Source: CAZKFG01 sp964551985 (GTDB taxonomy: Bacteria; Bacillota; Negativicutes; Acidaminococcales; JAISLQ01). Taken from it: 51,714 nucleotides of DNA. The notes under the pieces are model-generated. The model did not search any database. It was not told where the DNA came from and saw only the letters and a list, made by a program, of their open reading frames with translations. Location: contig CAZKFG010000005.1 in NCBI GenBank assembly GCA_964551985.1, forward strand, positions 1 to 51,714, given 5' to 3'. Below, piece after piece: positions 34,939-44,138 of the stretch (position 1 is the first letter of the stretch; every line of letters starts with the position of its first letter). A program made the translations under genes and the position numbers.

Positions 34939-35370
34939 TTACATTATTTTGGGATCAGGACCATATTTATTATTACCAACTGTGCCTGACATAAGTGTTG
35001 CGATAAATATTCCTAAAACCAAAACAACAGAAAAAATTATCGACATCATAAACAATACACCGCTTACAAAAAGAGGCATAAAAAATAACGCTAAAATCAA
35101 AACCAAAGCTGGCAGATAGGTGCCAACAAGCCACCAGCCACTAAGATTTACATCGTGCAATCGTCTTACGGTAACCGCAAGATAGGGAATAGCAACAGCC
35201 CAAGAATAACCAGCGCCTACCATATTAAAAACATCTCCTAAGCCAAGCGATACTATAAAAATTGCAACCCCTATCAAAAAATTAATCAAAACAAACATCC
35301 AGTATTCTTTGCGTCTAGCTCTGCCTTTAAAGTTAAAATAATTTTTCAAAACTTTCAAATACCAGTGCAT
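34939..35370 (-). CDS. DUF805 membrane protein (copy 2)
   Basis: The 143-aa paralogue of the 34387-34833 product has almost the same first 28 residues (with GRARRKEYW), TVRRLHDVNLSGW and GNNKYGPDP at the end, while the membrane helices in between have diverged. The start is ATG 35370, six nt after GGAGG. Confidence 0.85.
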   Translation of the reverse strand: MHWYLKVLKNYFNFKGRARRKEYWMFVLINFLIGVAIFIVSLGLGDVFNMVGAGYSWAVAIPYLAVTVRRLHDVNLSGWWLVGTYLPALVLILALFFMPLFVSGVLFMMSIIFSVVLVLGIFIATLMSGTVGNNKYGPDPKIM

Positions 35371-35406
35371 ATTCAACCTCCTTGCAAAATTGATAATATT
35401 ATTATA

Positions 35407-36963
35407 CTATATTATCAATTCAAGTTCAAACATTCTGTTCCAAGGAAATTGTACTTTTAGGTTTTTGTAATATTCTTTTGGCAAACCGTATTTTTCACAA
35501 AGAACGACAATCTCAGCATAAGCGGCGGCCTCTAGCAAAGCTTTATTAGAATTTAAAGCTGTCCCATCTATCCCTTTGGGCCACACAATTTTTTTGTACA
35601 AATTATCTCGAACATTAGCCTGATAAGCCCATTCATCCAGAAAACGTACTGTCAAAATCTTATTTTTATCATTTTCTTTCATATGATCAGACAACAGTCC
35701 TTGCGATAAAGCATAGCCAAGCGAGTTGCTCGCCGTATTCCATCCGCCATACGAAGCCAATTTATAAGCTGTCTTATCTTGCAAAAGTCCTGCTACAAGT
35801 GCATTAGATGAACCATTGCCAAAAGCAATATCAGTTATTGCCACTTTTTTACCCTGAGATAGATACTTTTGCACATCATTTAAAAAGTTTTTTACAAGCT
35901 TACTAATTGTATAGTCATTAAGTGGCGACGAGGCACTTGGTGTTATGCCATCAAAGGGTGTATAAACAGCCAAAACTAAATCTGCACTATCTTTATATCT
36001 TGTCACAAACCCGCCAGAAGCCAATATATGTGAATTTACAGTGTTTAAAATAGCTGTATCTTCATAGCTTGGCACTGTTGCGCTACCTTTACCTTCAGCA
36101 TATACAGATAGCACAAAAGGAATATATAAATTGTAATCATTTACCGCCTTTGTCAAAAGCACAAGCCCTAGCTGGTCGGCACCTACAAAGGTGGAATAAT
36201 TTTTCAAATTGTTTTTTTGGACAAAAGCACTAAGTTCTCTTGATTCTTTGTGCGACTGTGAAAAAGGCGCTGTATCGTCTTTGCCCATGACAAAATAATC
36301 AAAAACACCTTTATCTGCCATGAGAAGTAACTGTTGATTTACTTTAAAATTAACCTCCCGACGCAAAAACCAATCATCGGTATATTCTTTGGGAATGCTT
36401 GAAAACAATTCATTTTTTTGCACTTGTTCTTTTTTCTTTAAACCTAGCATTTGCTCTTTATCGGATAATGCCGAATAAAGAAAAATTTGTGGTCCAAACT
36501 TTTCGTAATAATCTGGCTCCACACCACCACTAGACGCTTTTGGTGTACGCATAATTGTACTATAAGCGTATAGCCTTAAATTCAAGCTACTATTTTTAAT
36601 ATTTTTTAGTCGCTCTAAGCGCGTGAGTAGGACGTCATAAGCAAATTCGTGTTTACGCGAAGATACAAGCCCGCCATATATAAGCGCATCTGTAGAAACA
36701 ACTGCCGCATCAGCGGCTGGGGCCTCTTTAGTCAGCCAATCTAACAGCCCGTCAGGATTACCCATATTATAACGCGACGCAATAAGTTCTCTTGGCGGCA
36801 CTATGACCTCAAGCCCTGCTGCTTTTAGAGTATTTACAGTATATTCAAAACATACAGGTCTATCATCTAGCGGCACAAACAGCACTCTTTGTGCGAGAAC
36901 TTGCGATGTATTAACAAAACAAAAAACCATCAAAAGTAAAAAAATTTTCCAAACCCCTACCAA
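35407..36963 (-). CDS. Exported DUF4127-family protein
   Basis: The 518-aa protein has a signal peptide (KIFLLLMVFCFVN, cleavage near VLAQ). The mature part begins RVLFVPLDDRPVCFEYT and contains VSTDALIYGGLVSSRKHE, the DUF4127 signature, plus a later VMGKDDTAPFSQSHKE. The function of the family is not established. The start is TTG 36963 behind a GGGGTGGG site. It is divergent from dapL and apparently monocistronic. Confidence 0.85.
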   Translation of the reverse strand: MVGVWKIFLLLMVFCFVNTSQVLAQRVLFVPLDDRPVCFEYTVNTLKAAGLEVIVPPRELIASRYNMGNPDGLLDWLTKEAPAADAAVVSTDALIYGGLVSSRKHEFAYDVLLTRLERLKNIKNSSLNLRLYAYSTIMRTPKASSGGVEPDYYEKFGPQIFLYSALSDKEQMLGLKKKEQVQKNELFSSIPKEYTDDWFLRREVNFKVNQQLLLMADKGVFDYFVMGKDDTAPFSQSHKESRELSAFVQKNNLKNYSTFVGADQLGLVLLTKAVNDYNLYIPFVLSVYAEGKGSATVPSYEDTAILNTVNSHILASGGFVTRYKDSADLVLAVYTPFDGITPSASSPLNDYTISKLVKNFLNDVQKYLSQGKKVAITDIAFGNGSSNALVAGLLQDKTAYKLASYGGWNTASNSLGYALSQGLLSDHMKENDKNKILTVRFLDEWAYQANVRDNLYKKIVWPKGIDGTALNSNKALLEAAAYAEIVVLCEKYGLPKEYYKNLKVQFPWNRMFELELII

Positions 36964-37029
36964 CTTTACCCACCCCTTTGATATAATATATCTATATTAT
37001 AAATTAAAATAACGAAAAGAGGTATAAAT

Positions 37030-38262
37030 ATGGCAAAAATAAATAATAGCTACCTTAAATTACCCGGAAGTTATCTATTTGCCGAAATAAACAAACGTAT
37101 AAACGCTTACAAAAAGGCTCATCCAGACGCTGATATAATAAGACTAGGTATTGGTGATGTAACATTGCCGCTAGTTCCATCAGTAATAAAAGCCATGCAC
37201 CAAGCCACAGACGAGCTAGCAAAAAAAGAAACTTTTCGTGGCTATGGTCCTGAACAAGGTTATGATTTTTTAATTGAAGATATTATTAAATATGATTACA
37301 ACAGTCGTGGTGTAAAACTAAGTAACGACGAGGTGTTTGTCAGCGATGGCTCTAAATGCGATGTTGCAAACATACAAGAGCTGTTTGATAAAGACGTCAA
37401 AATAGCCATACCAGACCCTGTATATCCAGTGTATATTGATACAAATGTTATGGCAGGACGTACTGGCAAACTGCACAAAAACGGTTATTTCAAAAACATT
37501 GTCTACCTGCCATGCAAGGCAGAAAACACCTTTTTACCACAACTGCCTAAAGAAAAAGTAGATATCATATACCTTTGTTCACCAAACAACCCGACAGGTG
37601 TTGGCATAAACAAAAAACAACTGAAAAAATGGGTAGACTATGCAATTAAAAATCAAAGCATAATCTTGTTTGATGCAGCCTATGAAGCTTATATTACAGA
37701 ACCTGATATTCCTCACAGAATCTATGAAATACCAGGGGCGAAAAAAGTCGCTATAGAGTTTCGTTCATATTCTAAAACCGCAGGCTTTACAGGCGTACGT
37801 TGCGCTTACACTGTAGTACCTAAAAAACTATTTGGCTTTGACAAAAACAAACAAGTATCAATAAACGATATGTGGCGTCGCAGGCAAACAACCAAGTTTA
37901 ACGGTACATCATACATCACCCAAAGAGCCGCCCAAGCAATCTATACAAAACAAGGTAGTCAAGAAGTTAAAGCAATGATTGACTATTACATGCAAAATGC
38001 TAGAATTATCAGAGAAGGCTTGTCAACACTGGACCTTGAAGTTTATGGCGGTATAAACGCACCATACATCTGGCTAAAAACCCCACCTAAAACATCCTCT
38101 TGGGAATTTTTCGACATACTACTTACACAAACTCAAATAGTCTGCACACCAGGAGCAGGCTTTGGACCTAGCGGCGAGAATTACGTTCGCCTTAGCGCCT
38201 TTGGCGACAAAGACAGGACAGTCCAAGCAATAGAGCGCATTAAAGCACAATTAAAACTTTAA
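37030..38262 (+). CDS. dapL: DapL, LL-diaminopimelate aminotransferase
   Basis: This PLP enzyme converts tetrahydrodipicolinate directly to LL-diaminopimelate for lysine and cell-wall synthesis, bypassing the succinylase and acetylase routes. The 410-aa protein has RLGIGDVTLPL, FRGYGPEQGYDFL, CSPNNPTGVG and the PLP lysine in SYSKTAGFTGVR, all typical of DapL. It is monocistronic with its own terminator and no other dap gene adjacent. Confidence 0.95.
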   Translation: MAKINNSYLKLPGSYLFAEINKRINAYKKAHPDADIIRLGIGDVTLPLVPSVIKAMHQATDELAKKETFRGYGPEQGYDFLIEDIIKYDYNSRGVKLSNDEVFVSDGSKCDVANIQELFDKDVKIAIPDPVYPVYIDTNVMAGRTGKLHKNGYFKNIVYLPCKAENTFLPQLPKEKVDIIYLCSPNNPTGVGINKKQLKKWVDYAIKNQSIILFDAAYEAYITEPDIPHRIYEIPGAKKVAIEFRSYSKTAGFTGVRCAYTVVPKKLFGFDKNKQVSINDMWRRRQTTKFNGTSYITQRAAQAIYTKQGSQEVKAMIDYYMQNARIIREGLSTLDLEVYGGINAPYIWLKTPPKTSSWEFFDILLTQTQIVCTPGAGFGPSGENYVRLSAFGDKDRTVQAIERIKAQLKL

Positions 38263-38264
38263 TA

Positions 38265-38300
38265 AAAAAATGGATAAATCAGACGATTTATCCATTTTTT
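38265..38300. terminator. Bidirectional terminator between dapL and eamA
   Basis: A perfect 16-bp stem (38265-38280 with 38285-38300) with loop AGAC has A and T tracts on both sides. It ends dapL on the plus strand and the Zur-DUF362-EamA run on the minus strand. Confidence 0.9.
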
Positions 38301-38328
38301 ATTAGCAAGTCCATTATAAATATAGTTT

Positions 38329-39183
38329 TTAGGCTTGTTTTAGTTTTTTTATGCAATAAAAAGTTATAATGCTGACAACGATAAATCCGCCTAAAATAGC
38401 AAAATTAGACGGTCTTTCTCCAAGCAGAAAAAACACCCATATAGGGTTTAAAACAGGCTCTACTGTAGGGATTATAATCGATTCTAGTGGTGTTACCTTG
38501 ACAACCGCACGAGAATACATTATGTATGGTATACCAAGCTGAAATACACCTAAAAAGCAGATAGCCAATAAACTCTGATTGTCAGGTAAAGGGAAATTCA
38601 TAAACGGCAAGCTAAGTAAAAAGGTTAAAACATTACCATATAAAATAACCATACTCGGCTCAAGATTACGAATAAAAGAAAAGGCTATTATCATTACCGC
38701 AAAAAATATACCACTACAAATTCCAAGAAGATTGCCAAGCAAACTCGAATAAGAAAAATCACCCAAAAAAAACAGTGCCATACCGCAAAGCGTTATGACA
38801 ATAACCCAAAAATCCAGCTTTTGTATTTTCTTTTTCAACACAACAGCCGAAAAAATAGCTACAAAAACAGGCGCTGTGTACTGTAAAAAGATAGCATTCG
38901 CAGCACTTGTAAGTTTGGTTGCGTTGATAAAGCTCATACATAAAAAGGCATAACAAAAACTTGCCAACCACAAGTACTTATCAAAAGATATTACCCGAGC
39001 CTTTGGCACCAAAAGCCAAATTGTAAACATCGAGACAAACCCTCTGGCACCTGCAATTGACATCGCGTCCCACTTTATATACTTAACAAATAAACCGCCC
39101 GTACTCCATAAAACAGCCGCAATAAGTAAAAATATTACGGCTGTTTTTTGATTTTCTACGTAAAACCAATCCTTTTTTGACAA
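38329..39183 (-). CDS. EamA/DMT-family transporter
   Basis: The 284-aa protein has about ten helices in two EamA halves (first: FLLIAAVLWSTGGLFVKYI; second starting near ICSGIFFAVMIIAFSF). Such transporters export metabolites or amino acids; the substrate is unknown. The start is TTG 39183, six nt after AAAGGTG, and only 3 nt past the DUF362 stop, so the two genes are coupled. Confidence 0.85.
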   Translation of the reverse strand: MSKKDWFYVENQKTAVIFLLIAAVLWSTGGLFVKYIKWDAMSIAGARGFVSMFTIWLLVPKARVISFDKYLWLASFCYAFLCMSFINATKLTSAANAIFLQYTAPVFVAIFSAVVLKKKIQKLDFWVIVITLCGMALFFLGDFSYSSLLGNLLGICSGIFFAVMIIAFSFIRNLEPSMVILYGNVLTFLLSLPFMNFPLPDNQSLLAICFLGVFQLGIPYIMYSRAVVKVTPLESIIIPTVEPVLNPIWVFFLLGERPSNFAILGGFIVVSIITFYCIKKLKQA

Positions 39184-39186
39184 AAT

Positions 39187-40293
39187 CTACACCTTTATCA
39201 GCTCATATTTGCGGCTACCCATGCCAAGTTGTTCAGCATAAACCAAAGTATGACGACCGTCAACAGCAGGACGAAGCGCCAAAAACTTATCTTCACCAGC
39301 TGGCACAGCTCGACCTAATTCACTATCTACAAGTCCTACTTGATTGTTTACCAAATCAAGCGCAGCCTGGTCTATCGCCACAGGATCACTAGACGCTAAA
39401 AAGCCAATATCAGATACAAGCGGTGCATCAGACCAAGATGCACAATCACAATACGGAGTAACAGAAGCCACAAGTGTCATAAACGCTAGTTTGCCTTCTT
39501 TTTTGGCAAGAGAGGCATAGGCATACTCTGTCATTCTTTCTAAAAATTCTTTTATATCTGTCTCCCAATCAAGGTTAATCGCTTTAGGTGGACAAACTGT
39601 CATACATTCGCCACAACCGATACACTTTTCTTTGTCAATTTTCGCCTTTTTCTCTGCCGTCAAGCTAATTGCCGATTCCGGACAGACATTTATACAGCGA
39701 GAACAGCCGATACATTTTTTTGAACTTACAAAAAAGCGAATAGCATGCTGGTCTTTTTTACCAACAGGTGGCGCACAACCCATCGCCAGATTTTTAATCG
39801 CACCACCAAAGCCGGCAAGTTCATGTCCTTTAAAATGACTGAAAGTAAACATACTATCAGCATCTAAAATATCTTTAGCAATTGCTGCCTTGGCAAAATG
39901 CTTTTTGTTAATCTCAACATAAGAAAAGTTATCACCCTTAAGACCATCTGCCACAGTAAACGGCGCTCCGGTAACTTCACTACCAAACCCATGACGAATA
40001 GCCGTCATTACATGGTTTGGGCTATCATGTCTTGAGCCTGAATAAAGAGTATTTGTATCAGTCAGAAATGGTACTGCACCTACTTTTTTAATTCTTTCAA
40101 CAACAGGGCGCAAGAAGATAGGGTTTAAATAAGTATTAAGCCCTTCTTCACCAACGTGAATTTTAACTGCCGCCAAATCTTTGGGGCTAAAAACCTTGTC
40201 AAAACCCGCCGCCGTGAACAATTCATCTATTTTTTTAGGATTAGGGCGGTGTTTTGGGTCATTTAAATAAGCGATATAAACTTTACTAGTCAT
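39187..40293 (-). CDS. DUF362 protein with 2x[4Fe-4S] ferredoxin domain
   Basis: The 368-aa protein has a DUF362 body (KVYIAYLNDPKHRPNPKKI; FTFSHFKGHELAGFGGAIKN near residue 155) with an inserted pair of ferredoxin motifs, CIGCSRCINVC and CIGCGECMTVC (about residues 190-232). The role is unknown; redox or metal handling is plausible. It follows znuB by 33 nt without a terminator or obvious promoter, so it may be part of the zinc operon. A GGAGG site precedes the ATG. Confidence 0.88.
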   Translation of the reverse strand: MTSKVYIAYLNDPKHRPNPKKIDELFTAAGFDKVFSPKDLAAVKIHVGEEGLNTYLNPIFLRPVVERIKKVGAVPFLTDTNTLYSGSRHDSPNHVMTAIRHGFGSEVTGAPFTVADGLKGDNFSYVEINKKHFAKAAIAKDILDADSMFTFSHFKGHELAGFGGAIKNLAMGCAPPVGKKDQHAIRFFVSSKKCIGCSRCINVCPESAISLTAEKKAKIDKEKCIGCGECMTVCPPKAINLDWETDIKEFLERMTEYAYASLAKKEGKLAFMTLVASVTPYCDCASWSDAPLVSDIGFLASSDPVAIDQAALDLVNNQVGLVDSELGRAVPAGEDKFLALRPAVDGRHTLVYAEQLGMGSRKYELIKV

Positions 40294-40326
40294 AAACCAT
40301 CCTCCTTGTTAGAACAATATAGTATA

Positions 40327-41151
40327 TTATTTCGCTACAAAAGCGCTAAACCCTTTTTTAAAAAAAGAAATACTTTGACAAATAAAAAACAAAAATCCGC
40401 TAAGTAAAACTATTACCCCACCAGGTGCCAAATTCAGATAATAAGAAGCAACAAGACCACAAATCATGCTAAATAAGGAAAATGCAAGTGCCAAGATAAG
40501 CGTCTGTTTAAAACCTCTTTCAAATACCAATGCACAGGCAGTCGGCAAGACAAGCATAGCCGATACAAGCAAAATACCCACAATTCGCATAGATAAGGCA
40601 ACTGTCAAAGCCGTTAAAATAGCAAGCAAAAAATTTAGCCTATCAACAGAAAGTCCACACACTCTGGCATCTTGTTCATCAAAAGCAATATACACAAGCT
40701 TTTGATAGTTTAAAAACACAAACAGTACTATAACAACACCTAAAACAAAGGCTACAAGAAGATCAGTATTGTTGACAGTAACAATACTGCCAAACAAAAA
40801 GCTGCTTAAAACCATACCAAACCCTGTCTGCATGCTAGCTAAAACAACAGCCAAGGCCATACCGCAATAAAAAAATATCGCAAGTAGCATATCGGCAAAA
40901 TCAGCACGCAAACTGCGCATTTTTTCTATTATGCAAGCACTTACAACAGTAAAAGCAGCAGCACTAAAAACAGGCTGCATAGAAAACAACCAGCCTGCGC
41001 AAGCGCCGGCAAACGCCATATGCCCTAGACCATCGCCAATCAAAGACTGACGACGTACAACCAGAAAAATGCCTATCAAAGGACAGATAATTGCGACAAT
41101 AATCCCCGCTACAAATGCTCTTTGCATAAAGGCAAATTCAAATATGTCCAC
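40327..41151 (-). CDS. znuB: ZnuB, zinc ABC importer permease
   Basis: The 274-aa ABC-3 family permease (opening DIFEFAFMQRAFVAGIIVAI, then VVRRQSLIGDGLGHMAFAG) forms the membrane channel of a Zn(II) importer. Its GTG start, six nt after GGAGG, overlaps the end of znuC by 14 nt. Manganese or iron importers share the fold; zinc is chosen because of the linked Fur/Zur gene and the ZnuA-like binding protein. Confidence 0.9.
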   Translation of the reverse strand: MDIFEFAFMQRAFVAGIIVAIICPLIGIFLVVRRQSLIGDGLGHMAFAGACAGWLFSMQPVFSAAAFTVVSACIIEKMRSLRADFADMLLAIFFYCGMALAVVLASMQTGFGMVLSSFLFGSIVTVNNTDLLVAFVLGVVIVLFVFLNYQKLVYIAFDEQDARVCGLSVDRLNFLLAILTALTVALSMRIVGILLVSAMLVLPTACALVFERGFKQTLILALAFSLFSMICGLVASYYLNLAPGGVIVLLSGFLFFICQSISFFKKGFSAFVAK

Positions 41152-41884
41152 AATTTACCTCCTTACAAGTAAAATAATAACCACTCTTATGCCTATGTGA
41201 AAACGCACCTTCGGCATCACCCCAATAGCACACACTCCCTTGCTCTAGGCACAAAAGCTTATCAACACTATTTAAAGCATATTCCATATCATGCGTTACT
41301 AAAACTATTGTTTTATTGTTAACCTTGCTAAATGAACGCAAAAGGCTGTACAGCTCTAGCTTAGCATCGGCATCAACTCCACTTGTAGGCTCATCAAGCA
41401 AAAACAAATCCGCACCGGAGAGAAAAGCTTTGGCTAAAAACACTTTTTGCCTTTGACCGCCTGACAGTTTGCCTAGCAATTGCTCTTTTAGCCCTGCAAG
41501 TCCGACAAGTTCCAGCGAAGCTAAAATTTGGTGCTGCTCAGATTTATCCAAGCTTGGCAGACAAAACCCTTGTCTTTTTAAACCCAGCGCTACTACCTCT
41601 TGCACCGTTATAGGAAATAATCTATTACTTTGCAAGGGATATTGTGATATATAACAAAGTCTTTGCCAATCTTTAAAATTCTCTTGTCTATCTGAAAACA
41701 ACTGTACATAGCCTGCGCAAATAGGTGCAAGCTTGATAAAAGATTTTAGTAAGCTGCTTTTTCCCGAACCATTTGGTCCGACAATAGCGACAAATTCACC
41801 TTGTGAAATTTTAATACTGACATCTTTAAATACTACTTTATCTTGATAACAAACGCTTAAGCCTTCTGTTTTTATAACATCCAT
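41138..41884 (-). CDS. znuC: ZnuC, zinc ABC importer ATPase
   Basis: The 248-aa ATPase has Walker A VGPNGSGKSS (near residue 36), signature LSGGQRQKV, Walker B LFLLDEPTSGVD and the switch His in VTHDME. It ends in a Cys/His-rich tail (HRHKSGYYFTCKEVNCGHI) that could bind metal, though much of this lies in the overlap with znuB. It starts 2 nt after znuA. Confidence 0.92.
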   Translation of the reverse strand: MDVIKTEGLSVCYQDKVVFKDVSIKISQGEFVAIVGPNGSGKSSLLKSFIKLAPICAGYVQLFSDRQENFKDWQRLCYISQYPLQSNRLFPITVQEVVALGLKRQGFCLPSLDKSEQHQILASLELVGLAGLKEQLLGKLSGGQRQKVFLAKAFLSGADLFLLDEPTSGVDADAKLELYSLLRSFSKVNNKTIVLVTHDMEYALNSVDKLLCLEQGSVCYWGDAEGAFSHRHKSGYYFTCKEVNCGHI

Positions 41885-41886
41885 AA

Positions 41887-42753
41887 TCAGCCCTCAAATG
41901 CCTTTTTAAGATTTTGCAAGTTAACCTGCATAACCTCTAAATAGCTACTTCCTACAGAGCTTTCCAAACTATCTAAAAAAAGCACTTTGGTATTAGTTGC
42001 ATCTGCAACCTGCTTCATTACCTTATCATCAACATCACTTTTTACAAATACAAATTTAATTTTCTTATCTTTAATCACATTACATACCCTCGCTACATCA
42101 AGGGCAGTAGGCTCGCTATGTTCATCTAAACCGACAAGAGCAATCTGTTTAAAATTATATCTATTCGCCATATAACCAAAAGCCGGGTGCATAACGACAA
42201 ATTCTTTACCACTGTATTTTTGACCAAGCTCTGTATATTGTTTATGCAAAGAATTTAATTTTTCGATATAATCTGCTCCGTTTTTCTTGTAATAATCAGC
42301 ATTTTTCTCATCTAGCTTACTAAGCGCTTTAACTATAGCCTCCACCTGTCCTATCGCCAAACTAACATCAAGCCAAATGTGTGGGTCTGTTTTTTCGCTA
42401 GTAGCAAATAGACCACTACCAGTATTGACGATGACAAGCTTTTTATTGTCAATGCTTGCAACAAGCTTATCAACCCAAGGTTCAATACCACCACCATTAT
42501 ACAAAAATGCTTCCGCTGACTGGATTTTTTTCAAATCAGCTACCCCAAGCTCTTTATCGTGGACATGTTTGTCATTAAGCAAAAGACTAACATCCATCTT
42601 ATCGCCAGCTACTACTTTAGCAAATTCATAAACTGGATAAATGCTTGCAACAACTTGCTTTTTCTCAGTTTGCTTTAATGGTTTTTGCTCTGACTTACAA
42701 CCGGTTAAAAAAACTACTAAAATTAAAGCTAACAAAAATACTTTTCTATTCAT
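41887..42753 (-). CDS. znuA: ZnuA-type zinc-binding lipoprotein
   Basis: The 288-aa cluster A-I binding protein has lipobox FLTGC (Cys19). Metal ligands are probably His in DKHVHDKEL, His in DPHIWLD, His in MHPAFGYMA and the Asp in KSDVDDK. The long His-rich loop found in many zinc binders is absent, so manganese cannot be excluded. The ATG at 42753 follows AAGGAG and lies 8 nt inside the end of the zur gene; a longer in-frame extension upstream overlaps zur and has no lipoprotein sense. Confidence 0.9.
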   Translation of the reverse strand: MNRKVFLLALILVVFLTGCKSEQKPLKQTEKKQVVASIYPVYEFAKVVAGDKMDVSLLLNDKHVHDKELGVADLKKIQSAEAFLYNGGGIEPWVDKLVASIDNKKLVIVNTGSGLFATSEKTDPHIWLDVSLAIGQVEAIVKALSKLDEKNADYYKKNGADYIEKLNSLHKQYTELGQKYSGKEFVVMHPAFGYMANRYNFKQIALVGLDEHSEPTALDVARVCNVIKDKKIKFVFVKSDVDDKVMKQVADATNTKVLFLDSLESSVGSSYLEVMQVNLQNLKKAFEG

Positions 42754-43177
42754 CACAACTCTCCTTTTGACAATCTCTACAAAAGCCATATAGCTCAAAC
42801 TTATGACCTGTACACAAAAAACCGCTAGTTTCCCTACACTGCAAAGATATTTTATCAAACAAACAATCTGTAAATGCCTGCCTTGCACCACAAGCTTGGC
42901 AGACCATATAATGCAAATGCCTGCCTGCAGTAAGCTCATATTCAAAGCCACGACCTAGTTTGTCTATCTTATAGAGCATACCGATATCACACAAAGCATT
43001 CACATTACGGTAAACAGTATCCATACTTATATCTTTTTGTTCTTCTTTTACTCTATCATACAATTTATCAATAGAAAAAAAACCTGTTTGCTTGGCAATA
43101 CAACTAGCAATAAGCCTTCTTTGCGGAGTCATCTTAAGACCTTTTTTCTTCATTGCTAAAAGCAATTGTTCTAACAC
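42746..43177 (-). CDS. zur: Fur-family regulator, probably Zur
   Basis: The 143-aa metalloregulator has the Fur winged helix (KMTPQRRLIASCIA, then DTVYRNVNALCDIGML), the HLHYMVCQACGARQAF segment with the structural CxxC, and a second C-terminal pair CRDCQKESC. Its overlap with znuA argues for zinc sensing (Zur) rather than iron. The start is GTG 43177 after GAGGTGG. A consensus promoter and a small palindrome lie upstream, consistent with autoregulation of the whole operon. Confidence 0.85.
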   Translation of the reverse strand: MLEQLLLAMKKKGLKMTPQRRLIASCIAKQTGFFSIDKLYDRVKEEQKDISMDTVYRNVNALCDIGMLYKIDKLGRGFEYELTAGRHLHYMVCQACGARQAFTDCLFDKISLQCRETSGFLCTGHKFELYGFCRDCQKESCDE

Positions 43178-43227
43178 AATACCACCTCAATTAAGAATAA
43201 ACTTAAATAATAACATTACTAATTACA

Positions 43228-43256
43228 AGTTTAGAAAATTTTTCTGTTTTTGTCAA
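43228..43256 (-). promoter_or_regulatory. Promoter of the zur-znuACB operon
   Basis: On the minus strand TTGACA (43256-43251) and TAAACT (43233-43228) are 17 nt apart. A TAAT-N3-ATTA palindrome at 43208-43218, near the expected start point, resembles the core of Gram-positive Zur boxes and is a weak candidate operator. Confidence 0.65.
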
Positions 43257-43319
43257 CAATTAGCTTTATTTTTAGCTAAAAATGACGTAATATAAATATA
43301 AAAAACAAGGAGATAAACC

Positions 43320-43958
43320 ATGCACTTACCAGAAAAACAATTTGTTGCAAGCTTTGACGTTGACGCACAAAAAACTTTTACCCCCATCTGCCCAAACGAG
43401 CTACCTGTGCAAGATGGAGACAAAATAGTAGATGAATTAAATGCCCAAGCAAAATTCGCTAAAATTCGCATTGCTTCAAGAGATGCACATTCAAATAACG
43501 CCATTTGGCTATCTACAGAAGATCATCCACCGTTATCACCAATAGAGGGAAAAACAGATTGCGACTTATATTGGCCGGCACATGCGATTGTCGGAACTGT
43601 AGGTTTTGATTTTTTAGACGGACTTGATCCTAATAGTTACGATTACCAAGTTTATAAAGGTATCCAGCCGGATATGCACCCATATGGTGCTTGTTACCAC
43701 GATTTTGCCGAAAAAATGTCTACCGGCGCTATAGAATATTTAAAGCAAAATGATATAACAACAGTAATTGTCGGTGGTCTTGCAACAGATTACTGTGTCA
43801 AAACAACAGTTTTACAACTACTAAGAGCAAAATTTCAAGTAATTTTAAATTTAGCGGCTTGCCGTGGCATAGACCCCCAAACAACAAAACAAGCCTTAGA
43901 TTTAATAAAGAAAAGCGGCGGTATAATTATTAAAAATAGTACAGAAATAAGCCAATAA
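43320..43958 (+). CDS. pncA: Nicotinamidase/isochorismatase-family amidohydrolase
   Basis: The 212-aa cysteine hydrolase has the triad Asp15 (FDVDAQKTF), Lys113 (VYKGIQPD) and Cys159 (GLATDYCVKTT). The metal-site residues of nicotinamidases are visible in RDAH (55-57) and WPAHAIVGT (His88). It probably deamidates nicotinamide to nicotinate for NAD salvage. AAGGAG precedes the ATG. It is divergent from zur. A weak hairpin at 43962-43991 follows the stop but lacks a T run. Confidence 0.82.
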   Translation: MHLPEKQFVASFDVDAQKTFTPICPNELPVQDGDKIVDELNAQAKFAKIRIASRDAHSNNAIWLSTEDHPPLSPIEGKTDCDLYWPAHAIVGTVGFDFLDGLDPNSYDYQVYKGIQPDMHPYGACYHDFAEKMSTGAIEYLKQNDITTVIVGGLATDYCVKTTVLQLLRAKFQVILNLAACRGIDPQTTKQALDLIKKSGGIIIKNSTEISQ

Positions 43959-44074
43959 ATCAATTTTTATAGGACTTAAGTCTTAAAAATTAAAAATAAG
44001 TGATTTTTTTAGTATTTTTTTCAAGGTTTTAGCAGGATATTTGCAAAATAGCTTGAATTAAACAATAGTTAATT

Positions 44075-44105
44075 GATTTAATCTATCAAATGTATAGATT
44101 AAATC
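44075..44105. promoter_or_regulatory. Perfect 12-bp inverted repeat upstream of the HU gene
   Basis: GATTTAATCTAT (44075-44086) and ATAGATTAAATC (44094-44105) flank a 7-nt spacer, ending 33 nt before the HU start codon. It could be an operator for HU autoregulation or a leader hairpin; without a T run it is not a terminator. Confidence 0.55.
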
Positions 44106-44138
44106 TAGAAATTAAGCAAATTTTAGGAGGTTGTATTA

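Noticed and set aside
42754..42951. N-terminal extension of znuA by 66 codons
   Set aside because: It overlaps zur in another frame, and the lipoprotein signal begins at ATG 42753 with a proper ribosome site.
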